Assembly: GCA_030248295.1 (NCBI GenBank)
Contig: JASANH010001039.1
Span: 744,001-808,000, forward strand
Source: Mesodorylaimus sp. YZB2_4
Lineage: Eukaryota > Nematoda > Enoplea > Dorylaimida > Dorylaimidae
Direction of reading: 5' to 3'
DNA: 64,000 nt
Shown: piece by piece, positions 45,636 to 58,800 of the stretch
Position numbering within the stretch: position 1 is the stretch's first letter
How the letters are laid out: the number at the start of each line of letters is the position of its first letter
Translations under genes and position numbers: made by a program
Notes under the pieces: model-generated
Told to the model about the DNA's origin: nothing
What the model saw: the letters and a program-made list of their open reading frames with translations, nothing else
Databases searched by the model: none

Positions 45636-48600
45636 ATGGTGAGCCCTTTTTTGTGCATTAGCATTGTACTTTTGGCGCCCATCGTGGTGTCAGGTTTCAC
45701 GAGACCAGCCAATGATAAAATCACAGCGCTGCCAGGAGTCAATTTTAGACTCCGCTTCGAGCAATATTCTGGTTACTTGGATGCTGGGGACGAAAATTAT
45801 TATCATTATTGGTAAGCTAATGTGAACTAGTGCAAAATTATGCAAACAGGGCGCACACTAACCGGTATGAGGTTTCAAGACCCTGCTTTTGTTTCACTAG
45901 CTTTCTCAAATTGCAAATAGGAAAAAATAGTTTTTTGGTGTATAGTCGACAACTCATAATTGCAACGAGTCCACACCCCACAATTTTCGGCCATGTTTCA
46001 CAGGAATTTACAACTCGGATAATGCAACTTTTTTGGTCCCAGGGATCTATTGCAACAGTTATTCATTTGCGTCTGTAGGTTTGTCGAATCGCAGTCAAAT
46101 GTCTCGGCAGATCCATTGATATTGTTCATAAACGGTGGCCCAGGATGTAGTTCATTGGTCGGTTTATTTACCGAATGTGGGCCGTTTCTTATAAAAAACA
46201 GTGGGAAAACTTTAGTGGAGAATCCATATTCTTGGAATAAGGTTTCTGCCGGAAATTCATCACTTTGACTGAAGACACACTCCTTTTTTGAACTCTATAG
46301 ATTTCAAATATTGTGTTTTTGGAATCGCCTGTTGGTACTGGATTTTCCTACAGCGCTGGAGCGTGGAATTTAAGCGATGAGCAGGTATTGAGACCATATC
46401 ATTTTCAAAGACGCTTTTATGCTTGAACAGGTCGTTTCAAATTTGTGAACACCTTTTTTCTAAGAGCGCCATGTGTTTGCACAAAACTAAATAAATCAGA
46501 AACAATGCGGATCTGCTGTACAGTTGATTAGAAAGTTCGAGGTTACGATTAGCTAAAGATTGTATTTAATGCTACTGTAGCTTTTGCATGCACTGTAAGT
46601 CAGCGCAGAGTAAAGATCATGTGTTTATTTCAGAGTATTCTGAGGCACTACAATAGTTTATTGTCATTTTATCAAAAATTTCCTGAATTTCGTAATCGAA
46701 GCCTATTTATTGTCGGTCAGTCATATGCTGCTGTTTATACGACATTACTAACTCGATTTATACAACAAAATTGGGATGCATTTCCTGGAAAATTACAAGT
46801 AAGCGGTTTCAACAATTTTTCTAAAATTTGGTCTCAATGTTTTTGTTAACTCAACAAAAGAAACACAAGTTTGCTGTGCGTGTATTGCAATTCCTGAATA
46901 TTTCGTCCCCTGCCCCGCATACGAGTCGAGTGTGTTTTGTGTTGTCGCTTCGAAAGGCGAGGCGCCAGCAGAGTGTCTCTTGGCTACGTACAGTAGCTAC
47001 AGTACTTCAAAAACAGGAAGTACAGTATGATGTGGCGCCACAACGTTGGGTTCGCACTTGATTATGCTGACACTTCCATAAAAAGAAACTCGGACATACT
47101 GAAAAACATGTGCTCGAGCTGGAGTTGACACGCACTCCAAGATCTGCGGTCTGGTCGACTGTACTAAGGATAGGTACTCGGTAGGGAAGTGCAACCAAGC
47201 ACAGCAGGCGTAGAAGAGAATGTCGGCGACGCACAAACTCAGGCTGGACTGAAGCGGGCGGGTCTTGGGAGTGCTGTACCTGCGCCTGAAATATCAACTC
47301 GAAGGGCTGACGTATTCCAGCCAGGGGAAAATATTGATAATTCTAGTAGACTCGGCAAGCCCTTCCTGGCGTCTCGTAGCTTAAGATAAGAGGTTTTATG
47401 CTGCAGGTTCGTATCTGTAAAATGTTCTAGGGTATAGCAATTGGCAATGGTGTGCTAAGCTATCCAATAATAATCAACAGTCGATTTTATTACAATTATT
47501 ATCATGGATTACTTGGAGAGTTGTAAGACATTTTCAAATAATCGATCCCTTTGATTCTTTCCCTTTCTTCCACAACTTTAGTCTTTATTACTGAACTTTA
47601 ATTTCTTTCTTTTCATTACTGATTGTTAGTTTTTAATTTGAAGGCAGTATAGACGTGTTATTGACGAATGTTGCAAAGATCAACGCGAAGACCGATGTGA
47701 CCTTTTTCATCACTACATCGACACAAATAGCACTTGTTCTAAATGGGTAAGTACAATGTCGATTTTACCTAATTTCGCTGCAGTAAATCCGTACTTACAA
47801 ATTTTCAAGCAGAAAAAGGTGGTCCTGATTGGAAAATACTATGGAGAGAGAATGGAAAAAAAGCCCTTTGCGAGAGTCGAACGCGCACCCCTGCTGTAGG
47901 TGCTTTTGAAACATAGTTTGCGCACCTGCGGCCAGATTGGCAATGGCCTAAAAAAATGTCGTTAAGAGGACAATGGAATCACAATGATGAAGGATAGGAC
48001 TTACAATTAGGGTGTCTTAATATGTAGGACATGTCGTAGGTGATTGTGAAACCGACACCAGACCAGAAATCTCACAGATGCGCGTTCGAATCCCTCTGGG
48101 GGCTTTTGTTTATTTGTTTTCACGCTAGGTTTTTAAAAAATGTGGGTGGCGTGATATTTTCCCAAGTAAACTGGGCCAGGTACTCGAAACACGTCAACAT
48201 AGACGTCTGAAACATGCTGCCAGACATTCTTTTATGTAAGCTAAAACAAATTACGAAAAATTGAAAAAAATACTAGATTTCTTTAATAAAGTGCTTTGCG
48301 CTTGGAGGTCAAAAAATGTTGAAAAATTAAACTTTTTACTAGGTGCAAGAAGCATTGCTTGTTGGTGAGCAAGGCCGTGATCCTTATAATATTCATTTTG
48401 AGTGTTATAAACCTTCGCCAGAGGTAGTATTAAAAAATTCGTTTTGTTGTACATCTATGCATCTTCTACCTTTTTCAGAACTCTGATGATGAAGAATGCG
48501 GTGTCCCGTTTGGAAATATTACTACGCGTTATTTGGACAGAGATGATGTCCGTCAAGCAACACATATTGAAATGAATCGATTCAGGAATCATTCGTTCGT

Positions 48601-49819
48601 TGCATGCAGGTAGAGTGCTGTATGTAAAACGCTTACAGACTGCCCTTTTGTGCGTCAGAGGTGTGCGTATATACTGCAGATATAAACATGTACCCACACG
48701 GCCCCAGCTTCAATGTGTAGCAAGAAGAACTTATAATTATTATTTGAAACCTTTTATAAACAATTTTTCGATCAACATGTACACCATACATATGTATAAT
48801 ATTTTTCCTTAATATTTATCCAAGCATGTACACGACAATACATTTTCAATATACATGTTTATCATAACTGCATATATATGCTTGTATAACTTTATGATTC
48901 ATCAGTTTATATGTTCGTTATATTTATATCAGCAAACATACAGTATATCAAATAAATATTCATCAGCATATAATATATGACCGCATCAATAAATTAAATT
49001 ATGTATATATAAATCAACATATGTTACGTTTATATCAACATTTCTTTTACCGAATGCTGCTTTCATGATTTCATCATATATAAAATTACAAACAAATTTT
49101 TTTTCCTCAGAAACGCTTCAAGCATATTATAATGAGTATAATGAGTATAATGATTTAAGTTCCAGAAAATCTTTTTCCTTATAGTGATAAAGTCAAAGCT
49201 GATTATACCACGCAATATAACGATTTAAGCGAAATATTCCAATCGATTTTAAATAACGAGCATAAAATTCGAATACTTATTTTCAATGGCGACTTCGATA
49301 GCGTATGTAATTTTTTGGGAGCGCAATGGTTTATTGATGGGTTGAATAGAACTGTGAGTGATTCATCTTTTTATGGAAACTTTTTAACAATGTTTTGGAA
49401 AAACAAATTGTCGAAGTTTGTCTGAAGATAAAATCCTCCGATATTTATAGACCCTCGATAAAAGGAGGCCGATTTTTTATAACGGGATATCCCAAACAAA
49501 CGTTGGATATCAGCAAAGCTACGATGGATTGGATTACTTAATCGTTCGAGTAAGCAAGCCTTTTAGAAGATTCTATTGAAACATTATTGAAAACATGTCT
49601 TTTTTCGTCCCTGATCTAGTTCTACTTCATTTTTTAGAGTTAAACTGATGCTTGGTTTCTTTTGTGTAGGGAGCTGGACATTACGTGCCCGCCGATAGGC
49701 CAAGAGAATCGTTGCAAATTATCAACAATTTTTTGAATACAGAACGAAATTACAGCGTGCCAGCGCTAGGCATTGACACAGAATCAGCACCTTTGATCGA
49801 AGGTGCGATGACATTGTGA
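45636..49819 (+). CDS. serine carboxypeptidase (S10), copy C
   Basis: Eleven exons: 45636-45811, 46079-46241, 46301-46384, 46634-46798, 47431-47522, 47644-47746, 48343-48423, 48479-48609, 49185-49353, 49451-49549, 49670-49819; all in frame, 470 residues. Signal peptide [20 protein letters not shown]. Ser in VGQSYAAVY, Asp in [10 protein letters not shown], His in [31 protein letters not shown] intact. One change from [12 protein letters not shown], with Val for Ala. Copies B and C have the same exon lengths throughout, so they are the younger pair of the cluster. The introns carry two tRNA-like T-arm relics in inverted orientation (47.88 and 48.09 kb). Expected to be an active acid carboxypeptidase in the gut lumen or lysosome. 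Confidence 0.92.
47860..48115. repeat. inverted pair of tRNA-like relics
   Basis: GCGCGTTCGACTCTCGCAAA (minus strand, about 47,874-47,893) and GCGCGTTCGAATCCCTCTGG (plus strand, about 48,086) look like B-box/T-arm sequences, each followed by GGGC and a T-run. They lie in intron 6 of carboxypeptidase copy C. Probably SINE ends. Confidence 0.4.
48660..49075. repeat. AT-rich simple-sequence tract
   Basis: ATATGTAT-rich sequence filling intron 8 of carboxypeptidase copy C. No coding sequence. Confidence 0.65.
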
Positions 49820-51272
49820 TAACATGCAGATAGATGTTTAGTTTTTATTCCGCATTTTATCCCAGCGTTTTGAGAAATTAGCTGCGAACGGAAAGATTTC
49901 GATGATTAGGATGAAGTTTCATTGAGGAGTCTGTCTAGTTGGGGCAAGGTGATTAGTAGTCCTCGTCTTGTTGTGGGTGTTGTGCATGCATGATGCGCAC
50001 ACACGTGATAATCGGGTAACATGAGCATTAAAAGCCATTCGAGGCCCCAAATTCAAAGATGGCACCTCAACAAGAGTCAAATCGAGCGAGCGACAGCCAC
50101 GGGAGAGCACCAACTCAACCCAAGGGTTCATTCTTGTGTTTATGCTGGCTCCTTTCCTCCGAGCTCACCACCCTAGCACACGCTTTCGTTGCAGTCGCAA
50201 AACACTTGTGCGAGTCGTCTTACCGTTAGAAGCGCGGCAATCTAGTTGGGTGCAGAACCGATAAATGATAGCCGCGCTTCAGGAGCTTAAGGCGTCCTAA
50301 AACAGAAAAGTCACGCCACTCCATGCTTTTGTCCGTTTTTTCCAAAATCTTTTATCGTCTCCCTCTTCGAGCTGTGGGCAGCGTATAAGGATGCTCCTAT
50401 CAGGGGTCAGCTAGTTTCTTGTTAGATTTGCGTGCCACTGCCATGCCAGATATGTGAGCCAGAATCGATGGATATGTGTTCCTCAGCCCTCGAGTGCGCC
50501 TTATGGTGCTTGGCTGTGGATAAAGTATGACATATGACATGTATGACATGGATCAAGTCATAGTTTTTGGCTGTTTGCATTTTTAAAATTCCCGCCTGGG
50601 CGCTGATGCACATTATTGCGCGTTTACCCTTCTGCTCACTGTCCTGTGCGAGAAAAATCCGACGGCAAGAACATATTCATGTTTGCTATAAGCGGCCACT
50701 GCCACTGTTTACTGCAGCATGCATTTTTTGGAAATTCGAAAAATTATCTATGGTCACTGATTGTGAATGATACTTCTGACGGGAACAATGCTGGTATTAA
50801 CGTACAGTATACGGTATATTGTTACAGGAAAACGATATCGTTATCGTTAATCTTTAACGGTTTCTCAAAAGGAGCGTACACGCGGTAAATATCGTTATTT
50901 TTTTTGCAGAAAAGACGAAATGTTGCCGCTTAGTAAGCTGCAATTCTGGCGAGAGTACTGTCGAGTTCCTCTGGACTCTAAGCACTGCAGCGAAACGCTC
51001 GGAAAGGAGCAGAGAAACAGTGGACTGGGCGCCTCCAAGGAGGTCTGTCAGTCAACTGTATCCATTTGTGGGACCACCTCCGTTGGTGCCACTTGGTCGG
51101 CCACCGCCTTGTCCAGATGATGCTCCCCTGTTCAGATTGCAGCCGCACAAACTGGGTCCTGCTTCCTGGACCAAATCACGGCCAGGATCCCCATTTTTAG
51201 AATCTGGCTTGCTGGCTATTTGCTCTAACGGCCTATCACCTTGCGTCATTGTCCACCATTGCACCAGCAACA
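49820..51272. other. intergenic, no gene recognised
   Basis: Short unsupported frames only. The Pro-rich frame at about 51,020-51,290 (PFVGPPPLVPLGRPPPCPD) lies against the SINE and has no support as an exon. Confidence 0.5.
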
Positions 51273-51672
51273 ACGCTGCCGCGGTGATGTAGGCTGTTGT
51301 GCAATCGTCTCTCCGTATTGCTTGGGAGCGAGTAGCAGGGTGGATCCTGGGTTCGATCCCCGGTGACGCAGGTCGGTTTGCGAACAACAAACCCTCGCTG
51401 ACCTTGCATGTCAGGCCGTGGGTGACTCACCTGGTAACCCAAAGGTGCTTCGAGTGGAGAGAGGAAAGTAAAACGAGGAGACAGTCTCAGCCGTCCAACA
51501 TCGAGTGGGTTCAATGCCCGCCCACCATCGTCCGAGGAAGTCGGTGTCCTGTCCAGGATGCCCTCGCGTGCAGGTGCTTCTAGTGGAGATACGCAGAGGG
51601 ACGCTGCTGTGTGTGCTGGTTTCCGCACAGCTGCTTATAAGGTGGCCGGCTTCAGGCAAAAACCAAAAATTG
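51273..51672 (+). mobile_element. tRNA-derived SINE, copy 2
   Basis: tRNA-like head with B-box GGGTTCGATCCCCGGTGA (about 51,350), then the same ~300-bp body as the element at 9.43-9.84 kb, and an A-rich end (CAAAAACCAAAAATTG) at about 51,660 that fits a retroposed 3' tail. Confidence 0.78.
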
Positions 51673-52882
51673 AAAAAAATTGCGCTAGCAACAGCGACAC
51701 CGAGAATTACTAGCAGATTCATGGCACTTTAAGCTTCCTTTAACTTTTTTGGAGTACCAGTTCATTGAGGATGTGATCTGTACCTGCTATTTAATAAATA
51801 CTTTCGTTAATTTCACAATGACGCGCGCAAATTCGGACTATTTTTGGCTGCTAAGATGCAGTTTTTACTAGCACGGTACGGTATGGTACGGCGAGACTGT
51901 TACGGCACGGTACGCTACGCTACGGCCGTACCAGGACCCAGGCACGGCTACGGTACGGGTACGGACGGTCAGAAAAGTCCAGAGGGTAGGCTAATAAATT
52001 GAAGCTTGGTCGTCTTTGCTCTCCACGAGTCAAGCCTTAGAAAACCTTCAAATTTGCATACAACCAATTCTCACAACAAATGTGCTTCTGTTAAATAGTT
52101 GCAGACAGACTTGTAAAAACGCAGCTTTTGCAAGGAAGCATGACGAGCTGCTAGTCCTTACCATCGAAGCGAGGACGGTAGGAGGAGGGGGGCAAGTCTA
52201 GTTTTCGGAAGGAAAGAGCTCTACTGTAGACTGCATACACCAGTTCCAGGCTGGGGTAAGTTAAGGAGCACGTTGCAGAATTTTTTTCTCTGACACTTCT
52301 AGAGAGAACACATTGCGGTCTTTCATATGGACTTCTTTGCTCCACCTCTTGCCGACGAGCTCACGGTGCCTCCGCTGGTCGTTGTTGTCTTGCTCTGCTC
52401 TGTTGCTGCCACCGCTGTATTTTTGAAAAAATTAAGCGCAAGACAGATTTTCCAAGCTGCGGATGATGTACAGTATATAAACTGCACACACTGCCGCGAC
52501 GATATCTGAAAATACTTGGTCGGAATATTTTATATCTGGTTTGTGCAATCTTCCAAAGTTTTCTTACGAAAAAAGTCGCATATTTTTATAAGGCGGGTAT
52601 TTAAAAATTTTGGACGAATTTGGTCACACCATTTCATAAAACTTTTATGGCGTGATCTCCCATCGGAAACGCGAACATCTCAATTTAAATTTTTCCCGCC
52701 AATTTGCCGCAAGCAGCCGCAAACATTTGTTGTCTGCTTCGCCCGCTCCTTTGCGACCTTCGCCCTGGTCCCCAGTGCGCTGGCGGAGGAGTGCCAACCA
52801 TAAAACTTTTTACTTTGTTTTGTTCTAACGAACAATTGACGCTTGGTCATTTTGTAGAAAAAAGCGATAGAATCTTTCGGGA
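51673..52882. other. intergenic; ACGGT repeats
   Basis: 51,874-51,970 is a run of ACGGT/ACGCT pentamers (TACGGTATGGTACGG). Otherwise upstream region of the riboflavin transporter. A 60-codon frame at 52,327 with one hydrophobic stretch is not supported. Confidence 0.5.
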
Positions 52883-55387
52883 ATGGCTCGTGGATTTCAA
52901 GCATCAACATTTCTGGCCTACATTTTGGTCATGCTTTTCGGTTCGTCTGCTTGGATAAGCGTGAACAGTGCATGGATTCAACTGCCCCTAATGGTCACTG
53001 TTTTGCCCGAAGGCTGGTCATTGCCATCATATCTAGCAATTATTGTTCAATTAGCATTTATTGGTCCTTTGATTTATGCCATTATCAAAAAGTTATTTCC
53101 ATTAATAGCTAAAAGAAATTCACGATTTCAAGCTGCGATTTCGTCATCTTTTGGAGAAAATTTTTCACCAATTCCATTAATTTATTCAACATTAATTATA
53201 GCCGTTTTATGTCATTTATTATTATCAATTTTTTGGCAACGTACAACAATTTGGCCGAATGGTATCGAGCATAGCACAACTTTATTTATTTTATTTTTCT
53301 TCATGTCCATGGTGAACTGTTTGAGTAACGTTCTTTACTTACCTTATATGTTTCGTTTTCGATCAACTTTTACGACAGCTTATTTCATTGGAATGGGGTT
53401 CAGTGCATTAATCCCGAGTGTATTGGGATTAATTCAAGGATCGGGCCGAATCGATTGTATTCGAATCGATAATACGACCGACTCTAATGGAACCGGGATC
53501 GAAGCACGACCCGTCTTACCCTCGTTCGGTGTGGGCGTATTCAATGCAATTATCTGTGTTTGGCTATTGATCGTGGTGATTGGATTTTACTTTTTGAATC
53601 GATTACCACAATTGAATTCGGAAAGAAGTGGCCGAAGTGGACCTGACGAAGGGTATGAGGAAGAGGAAAGACATAAAAAAGATGGTGATCAGAGCGAGAA
53701 TAGGCGATTAAGTGATGATGGCTTGGTTGATTTGCATAGAGGTGGAGCAGGGACGGAAGAATTGGAAGTTCTGGAGCGAACTCGATCAGTTGACAACTTA
53801 TCATCCTTATCATACCTGTACCTGTTGCTTATCACGGCGTGGGCGTGTGCATTGATGAACGGCGTGTTGCCATCGGTTCAATCGTTCGCTACGCTGCCAT
53901 ATGGACAAATGATCTATCATTTAGCCGTGACCATATCAAATTTGGCAAATCCAGTGGCCTGTTTCGTCCCGTTCTACATCAAAGTTCGACGAATCAACTT
54001 GATCGTAACCATTTGGAGTGTGATCGCCACTTTGTTATCGGCTTATATTTTGATGGCGTCAGCCTGGAGTCCGACACCACTTTTGGGGACTGGGAAAGGA
54101 AGTGTTGGACCTGCCTTTTCGGTAAGTGGACTTAGATCAGTTGTGCATGCAAAGATGCGAGAATCTGAAACTATATTTCACATTTGTGCAAAATATAGTT
54201 TCAGATTATATGTTACACATACGTAAAATATGGTTTCAGATAGGATAGAGATGCTGTTCGTTTTTTTCGGATGCATGGTACATAAAGTGCAGGTTACTGT
54301 AGATGCAAGTGACTGTGAGTGGATCTGAATATTTTTACACTTTTGAAAAATTGGGTTTCACCGCAGTCCTCATTTGTTTAAAAATTAAATTAATGGAGTC
54401 CTAAAACTGATATGATCAATACGCACATCTTAAAGTGTGAAGTGGTGCCAATAGCAGTTTTACCCAGGATAAGTAAAATATGGTTTCAGATATTGTCGTG
54501 TCCTTTTTTGGAAACATGTCTTAGTAGATAATTAGTGTTCACCTCATCGGTCCGGAATGTCGAAAGCACAATTAAAGTCAAAGGCACTGGCTTTTTTGCG
54601 TTTGCGCGTCTTATAACAGTTTCAGCTAAAAATTTCTATCAAAAATTACTGTAACCCTCTGGCTGGTCATGAATTGAGTGTCAATGATGTGAGGGCAAGC
54701 GTCAAAGTGAAGCCATGTTGATGGAGTTAGTTCGCAGGCAGGTATAGGAAAGTGCTCGAAGTTAGAAAGTATTACTCTCCCGCACAGGATGAGTAAAATA
54801 TGGTTTCAGGTTCAGATTTGAATAAAATGTCTGGCCCTGATCGATCCTTAATGTGGAAGTCACGTTGGCAGGTCAATATGGTTAGCTGATGAACAACATA
54901 TGGTGTACTGCAGACAACTAATGAGGGTTCGACTCCCACTGGAAGTTCTTGTTTTTTCTTCCGCTTTCTGGCAGTATTTCAAAATATGCCATCTCTATTG
55001 AATGGAGCCACATAATATGCCTTCCTGGAGTACCTGTCACAGCATGAAGGTTTTGTAGTCCTTTCACCCTTACTACCCCTGGGGCGGGGGTGGGGGTCGT
55101 GTCACAGTGACAGCCCACCACTACCAGCACTTTGTGTTGCCCTTCAGGTTTTATTTCCTCTCTAGGTCATTTCGTGGACCCTGGTGACAGGCGTCCTGGC
55201 CTACCTTCGAACAATCATTGCCAGCTATCTACGCGAAGCTGGAGGTGGCGGTGCAGCAAGCGAGAATCGCCTATTCTGGTGCGGTCTATTCACTCAAGTG
55301 GGAGCTTTTCTGGGCGCAGTCATCATTTTTCCTTTAATCAACGACTTTGAAATCTTCAAAACTGCTCCCAGTTGTCCAACTGCGTGA
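52883..55387 (+). CDS. riboflavin transporter (SLC52/RFT family)
   Basis: Two exons, 52883-54121 and 55166-55387, phase 0, GT-AG, 486 residues. Seen: about eleven membrane helices; the N-terminus FLAYILVMLFGSSAWISVNSAW followed by IQLPLMVTVLPEGWSLPSYLA, characteristic of the RFT/SLC52 family; an acidic-basic cytosolic loop (about 245-308, with EEEERHKKDG); then LYLLLITAWACALMNGVLPS and YHLAVTISNLANPVACF in the second half, which match the family's most conserved region. The transporter takes up riboflavin (vitamin B2) across the plasma membrane for FMN/FAD synthesis; C. elegans has rft-1 and rft-2. The intron (1,044 bp) contains four copies of an AAATATGGTTTCAGA word. The gene lies 439 bp upstream of the POLG2-like gene on the same strand. 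Confidence 0.9.
54168..54820. repeat. AAATATGGTTTCAGA words in RFT intron
   Basis: The word (or ATATAGTTTCAGA) occurs near 54,194, 54,223, 54,477 and 54,794, three times after GTAA or AGTA. The first forms a palindrome with TCTGAAACTATATTT just before it. A tRNA-like AGGGTTCGACTCCCACT at about 54,922 follows further downstream. Confidence 0.6.
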
Positions 55388-55825
55388 AGAGAGATGAAGA
55401 AACAATGGATGGATCGATAGGAATTTGACGATTAGTTGCTAAGATAAGATTACTCTGAATGTTGGGGCTTTATTGTGATTAAGGTGATGAATGTTGTAGT
55501 TGCACTGCAAGCATCTCTAATAGGGAACAGGATGCCTGGGATCGGAATCTTTGATTACTCTGTAATTGGGGTGAGTGTGTGATGCAGGATCGCCATTGTC
55601 CTACTGTAACGTGTAGTCGATGACATTTCGAGCTCTCTGCCACTGATTTTCCAAATCAGTAATCAGTCACGTGATTTATATTGTTTGTAATCGATTAGTG
55701 TTGATAAAAATTGGAAGTAGATACTTGCTGGGTTGTTTGTTTTTTTAAGCAATGATTGCTTTATTTTCTGCTTTCATTTTTTGCGATTGTGAACACTTGT
55801 TAGATTTGACACTGGATTTTTCAGG
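55388..55825. other. gap between RFT and POLG2-like genes
   Basis: No promoter-like TATA and no AATAAA recognised. It ends in TTTTTCAG|G directly before the ATG of the next gene, a possible trans-splice acceptor. Confidence 0.4.
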
Positions 55826-58800
55826 ATGCTTAGAAAAGTTATTTTAGAAGCGGCTATAAAGCGTGGATTTCTAATCGAATATAAGGAGGCTAGTGGTCGA
55901 AACGCGGGCTATGGATTGGGAGCGTTGGGAAAGGAAACGAAGAGGAACGTGATCAATGAATGGGTGCAAAACGTGCAATTAAATCGATCGATATTTCGGT
56001 GCAAATCGATCGGGTCGAATGATGTGGAGAGTAAGTGGGGGAGGGGGCGGTGCATGACTTGCCAAACAGGCATACACAAGCATAGAGCAGGCTATTCACA
56101 AGCAAGGACTCTGTGTCTGATTTGTCACACAAGCATGATCTGTGATATCCAGAAACAAAGAATAGCATAACAGAAACTGGATGATCAGAACCTGGCAAGC
56201 AAGATGTTTTGTAGTTGACTTGCCGCGCAAACATATTTGGGAACCAAGGAGCCCCTGATTTGCCACACTAGCACAGCTGTTTCCGAATTGCCCCAAAAAC
56301 TAGAGGGCAGTATCTTGCAGAATAAACAAAGCACCCCATCCCAGAAGCTAGAACTCTAGCCATGCATGCGTACTGTAGATTCTGTGCATGCATTTCTTTG
56401 CAAGCACCTGCTGCGGAGGATGTTGCTTTTTCTTCTCTCATTAATTTTAATTCGACTGTTCGTTCGATTACTTCTGACGCATGATTCTCTTTTTTCAATC
56501 CAGTTTGTGTCTGCCCCAGTAAGTGCGCTCTTGCTGCTTTGGGTCGCAGTAAAGCTCGAATTTGAACTTGCTGGACAGGAATGCATACAAACTGAGCCTA
56601 GACTACTTGAAGTCAGCAGTAGCACTTAACACTTTTTCAGCCATCTCATTCGCCCTCAAGCACTACGTGACTGACCTAGGCCATCGACCTCCTTTTTGCA
56701 TCAGTTTCGACCATGATTTCGAAAATGACCGTCAGGTTACCTTTGAAATTAAGTACTGTGTTTGAGATTCGTGGTGCTTCTGTGCACATTTAATGTAATT
56801 CCATTTTAGCGATCAAGGGTTCACAAATGTCAGCAAGTGCCATTTGTACTATATCTGCCATGCCAAGCGGTCAAGACTTTGTTTCGATGAATTATTGAGA
56901 CAGAGGAGGAATTGGTGGAGTGAGGTACCGTATACTGCCGGTGTGAATAAGCCCAGGGCCTTCAGCTGGGGTACTATTAGCACTTGGAAAATGAAAGTTT
57001 TCACCTTGGTGGGATTTGAACTTGCATGCATCTGCTCTATCTGAGATGACAAACAGTTGACTGATCCAGTAGGACAGTTTCGATTGGCCTGTTGTGGGTA
57101 GGAACATGCTCTCATCACTTTCTGTCTAGTTGGGGCCTCGCCTCCTGAGTCTCTGGAGGTTGCCGATACACTTAGGACATGTGACCAGGCCTGGTACGCC
57201 TTGCGCCTGGAACTCTTGTGTGAAACGACTTGGTCCTTATTACTGGAGGGAGTGATCAGTGGAGCTTTGGCGCCAGGCCAACCCAAGGCAGCCAACCAAG
57301 TCTCCTGACCTAATTCATGGCTGAAACATCGCCCTGACGGGTGACGCTCTCAGTTGCCAGCTCTGTGCAGAGTATGGATTGCCAGTCGAGCACAGCAGCG
57401 GTCTCTGGTCCCTACTGTAGTAGTGAGAGCTGGGTAGACCCTCTTGTGATCGATGGCTGCACAATCAGTCACGCCAGTCTGGTTTGTGGCACTGCCTTGA
57501 CTTGCTTGGAGAAACAGCTGATTGTGGTACAACACTATGCTCTGCCTCGCCTCAGCTACCACGGGATGTCTGCTATATGGGGTCTGTCGCTGGGCACATA
57601 AAATATGCCTGTTGTGCTCTGACCTGACATGCTTACATCACATTTTTTCAATTTTTTGGTGGCCGCTCACGATTCCAAATTCCGTTACCAACCATCTCCA
57701 ACAAATTCGGATCACACAGCGCAAAGAATATTGCCTTACCCGAAATTCGCCTCTTCTAACTCTGTGCAGCAGAATGAGCCAAACTATGGCCCAGCGATAT
57801 TTTCGAGTTTGGACGTTATCGAAGAGATACCAAATGTAAAATTTGATTTTTGCTGAAGCAATTCTGGAAAAAAGTTGATTTCTCCTTGCAGCTGGTGTTC
57901 GATTCTGGTTCTCCTTCTGTCTCAGCGATAAAGAACACTTTGCTGGTTGAACCTACAATTCTGGCTTTATTAGAAGATGGTGCATCGACTTCAAGTATGG
58001 AGGAGGTGAGACCGAGTGGGATTTTGGATGAACTAGTACCGCTTAAATAGCGTACCCGGACTCCATGTGGGTATCGACTTTGAATTCCGAATCTGAGCTG
58101 GAATTAAATTGAGCTAGGTCGATTGCTGTAAATGCGAATCAGGTGATTTGTAGTTGGGTCAGATCTTTAGATCATTTTCTGCTTTGAATTCGATTTCAAA
58201 TTTCTTAATTTTTCGGATTAGGTTTAGATCCGTCCGATGGCAGTAGCCGTACCTACTAGGCCACGATCTGGATCCGGGTCAGAACGGGAGAGTGATCTGG
58301 TTTTGAAAGATCATAATCTGAAATCTGAAACAAGAAATGAATAAAACTCCTGTCCTGTTTCGGACTAGAAGAAATTCTGGACTTTATTCTTATCCAGATT
58401 TGGATTGATGTTATTTCGAGGATGGATACAGCGAACGATGGGTCCAAATTTTGTTTGGGTGAATTCTTGATCCAATAAGATTTGGACTCCACCAGAATCT
58501 AAATCCGTGCCACGTTCTGACATGAAACTTGATAAGTCCCAAGTATCCGAGGTCTGATTCAACATTGGATCTGGAGTCGGAGTCGGAATTGGTGACTCCG
58601 TTAAGTCTAACCATCGTTATCTGTTTAAGGGCGTTGGTTTTTGCCTGCACAAGCGCCTTGCTCCGTTTCCCATAGCCTTGATTCTCCCAGTGAGTACAAG
58701 CCCTGAATTGGACCACCTCTTGTCCTTATTCAAGTGCGTAATGGACGAATTGGGACTACGGTATCTGGATGCTAGATGCGATGGAGATAAAATCGTTGTG

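Noticed and set aside
51236..51628. 130-codon minus frame
   Set aside because: Antisense frame within SINE copy 2; not conserved with copy 1.
52327..52509. 60-codon frame with a hydrophobic stretch
   Set aside because: No family, no splice or promoter evidence; length within chance.
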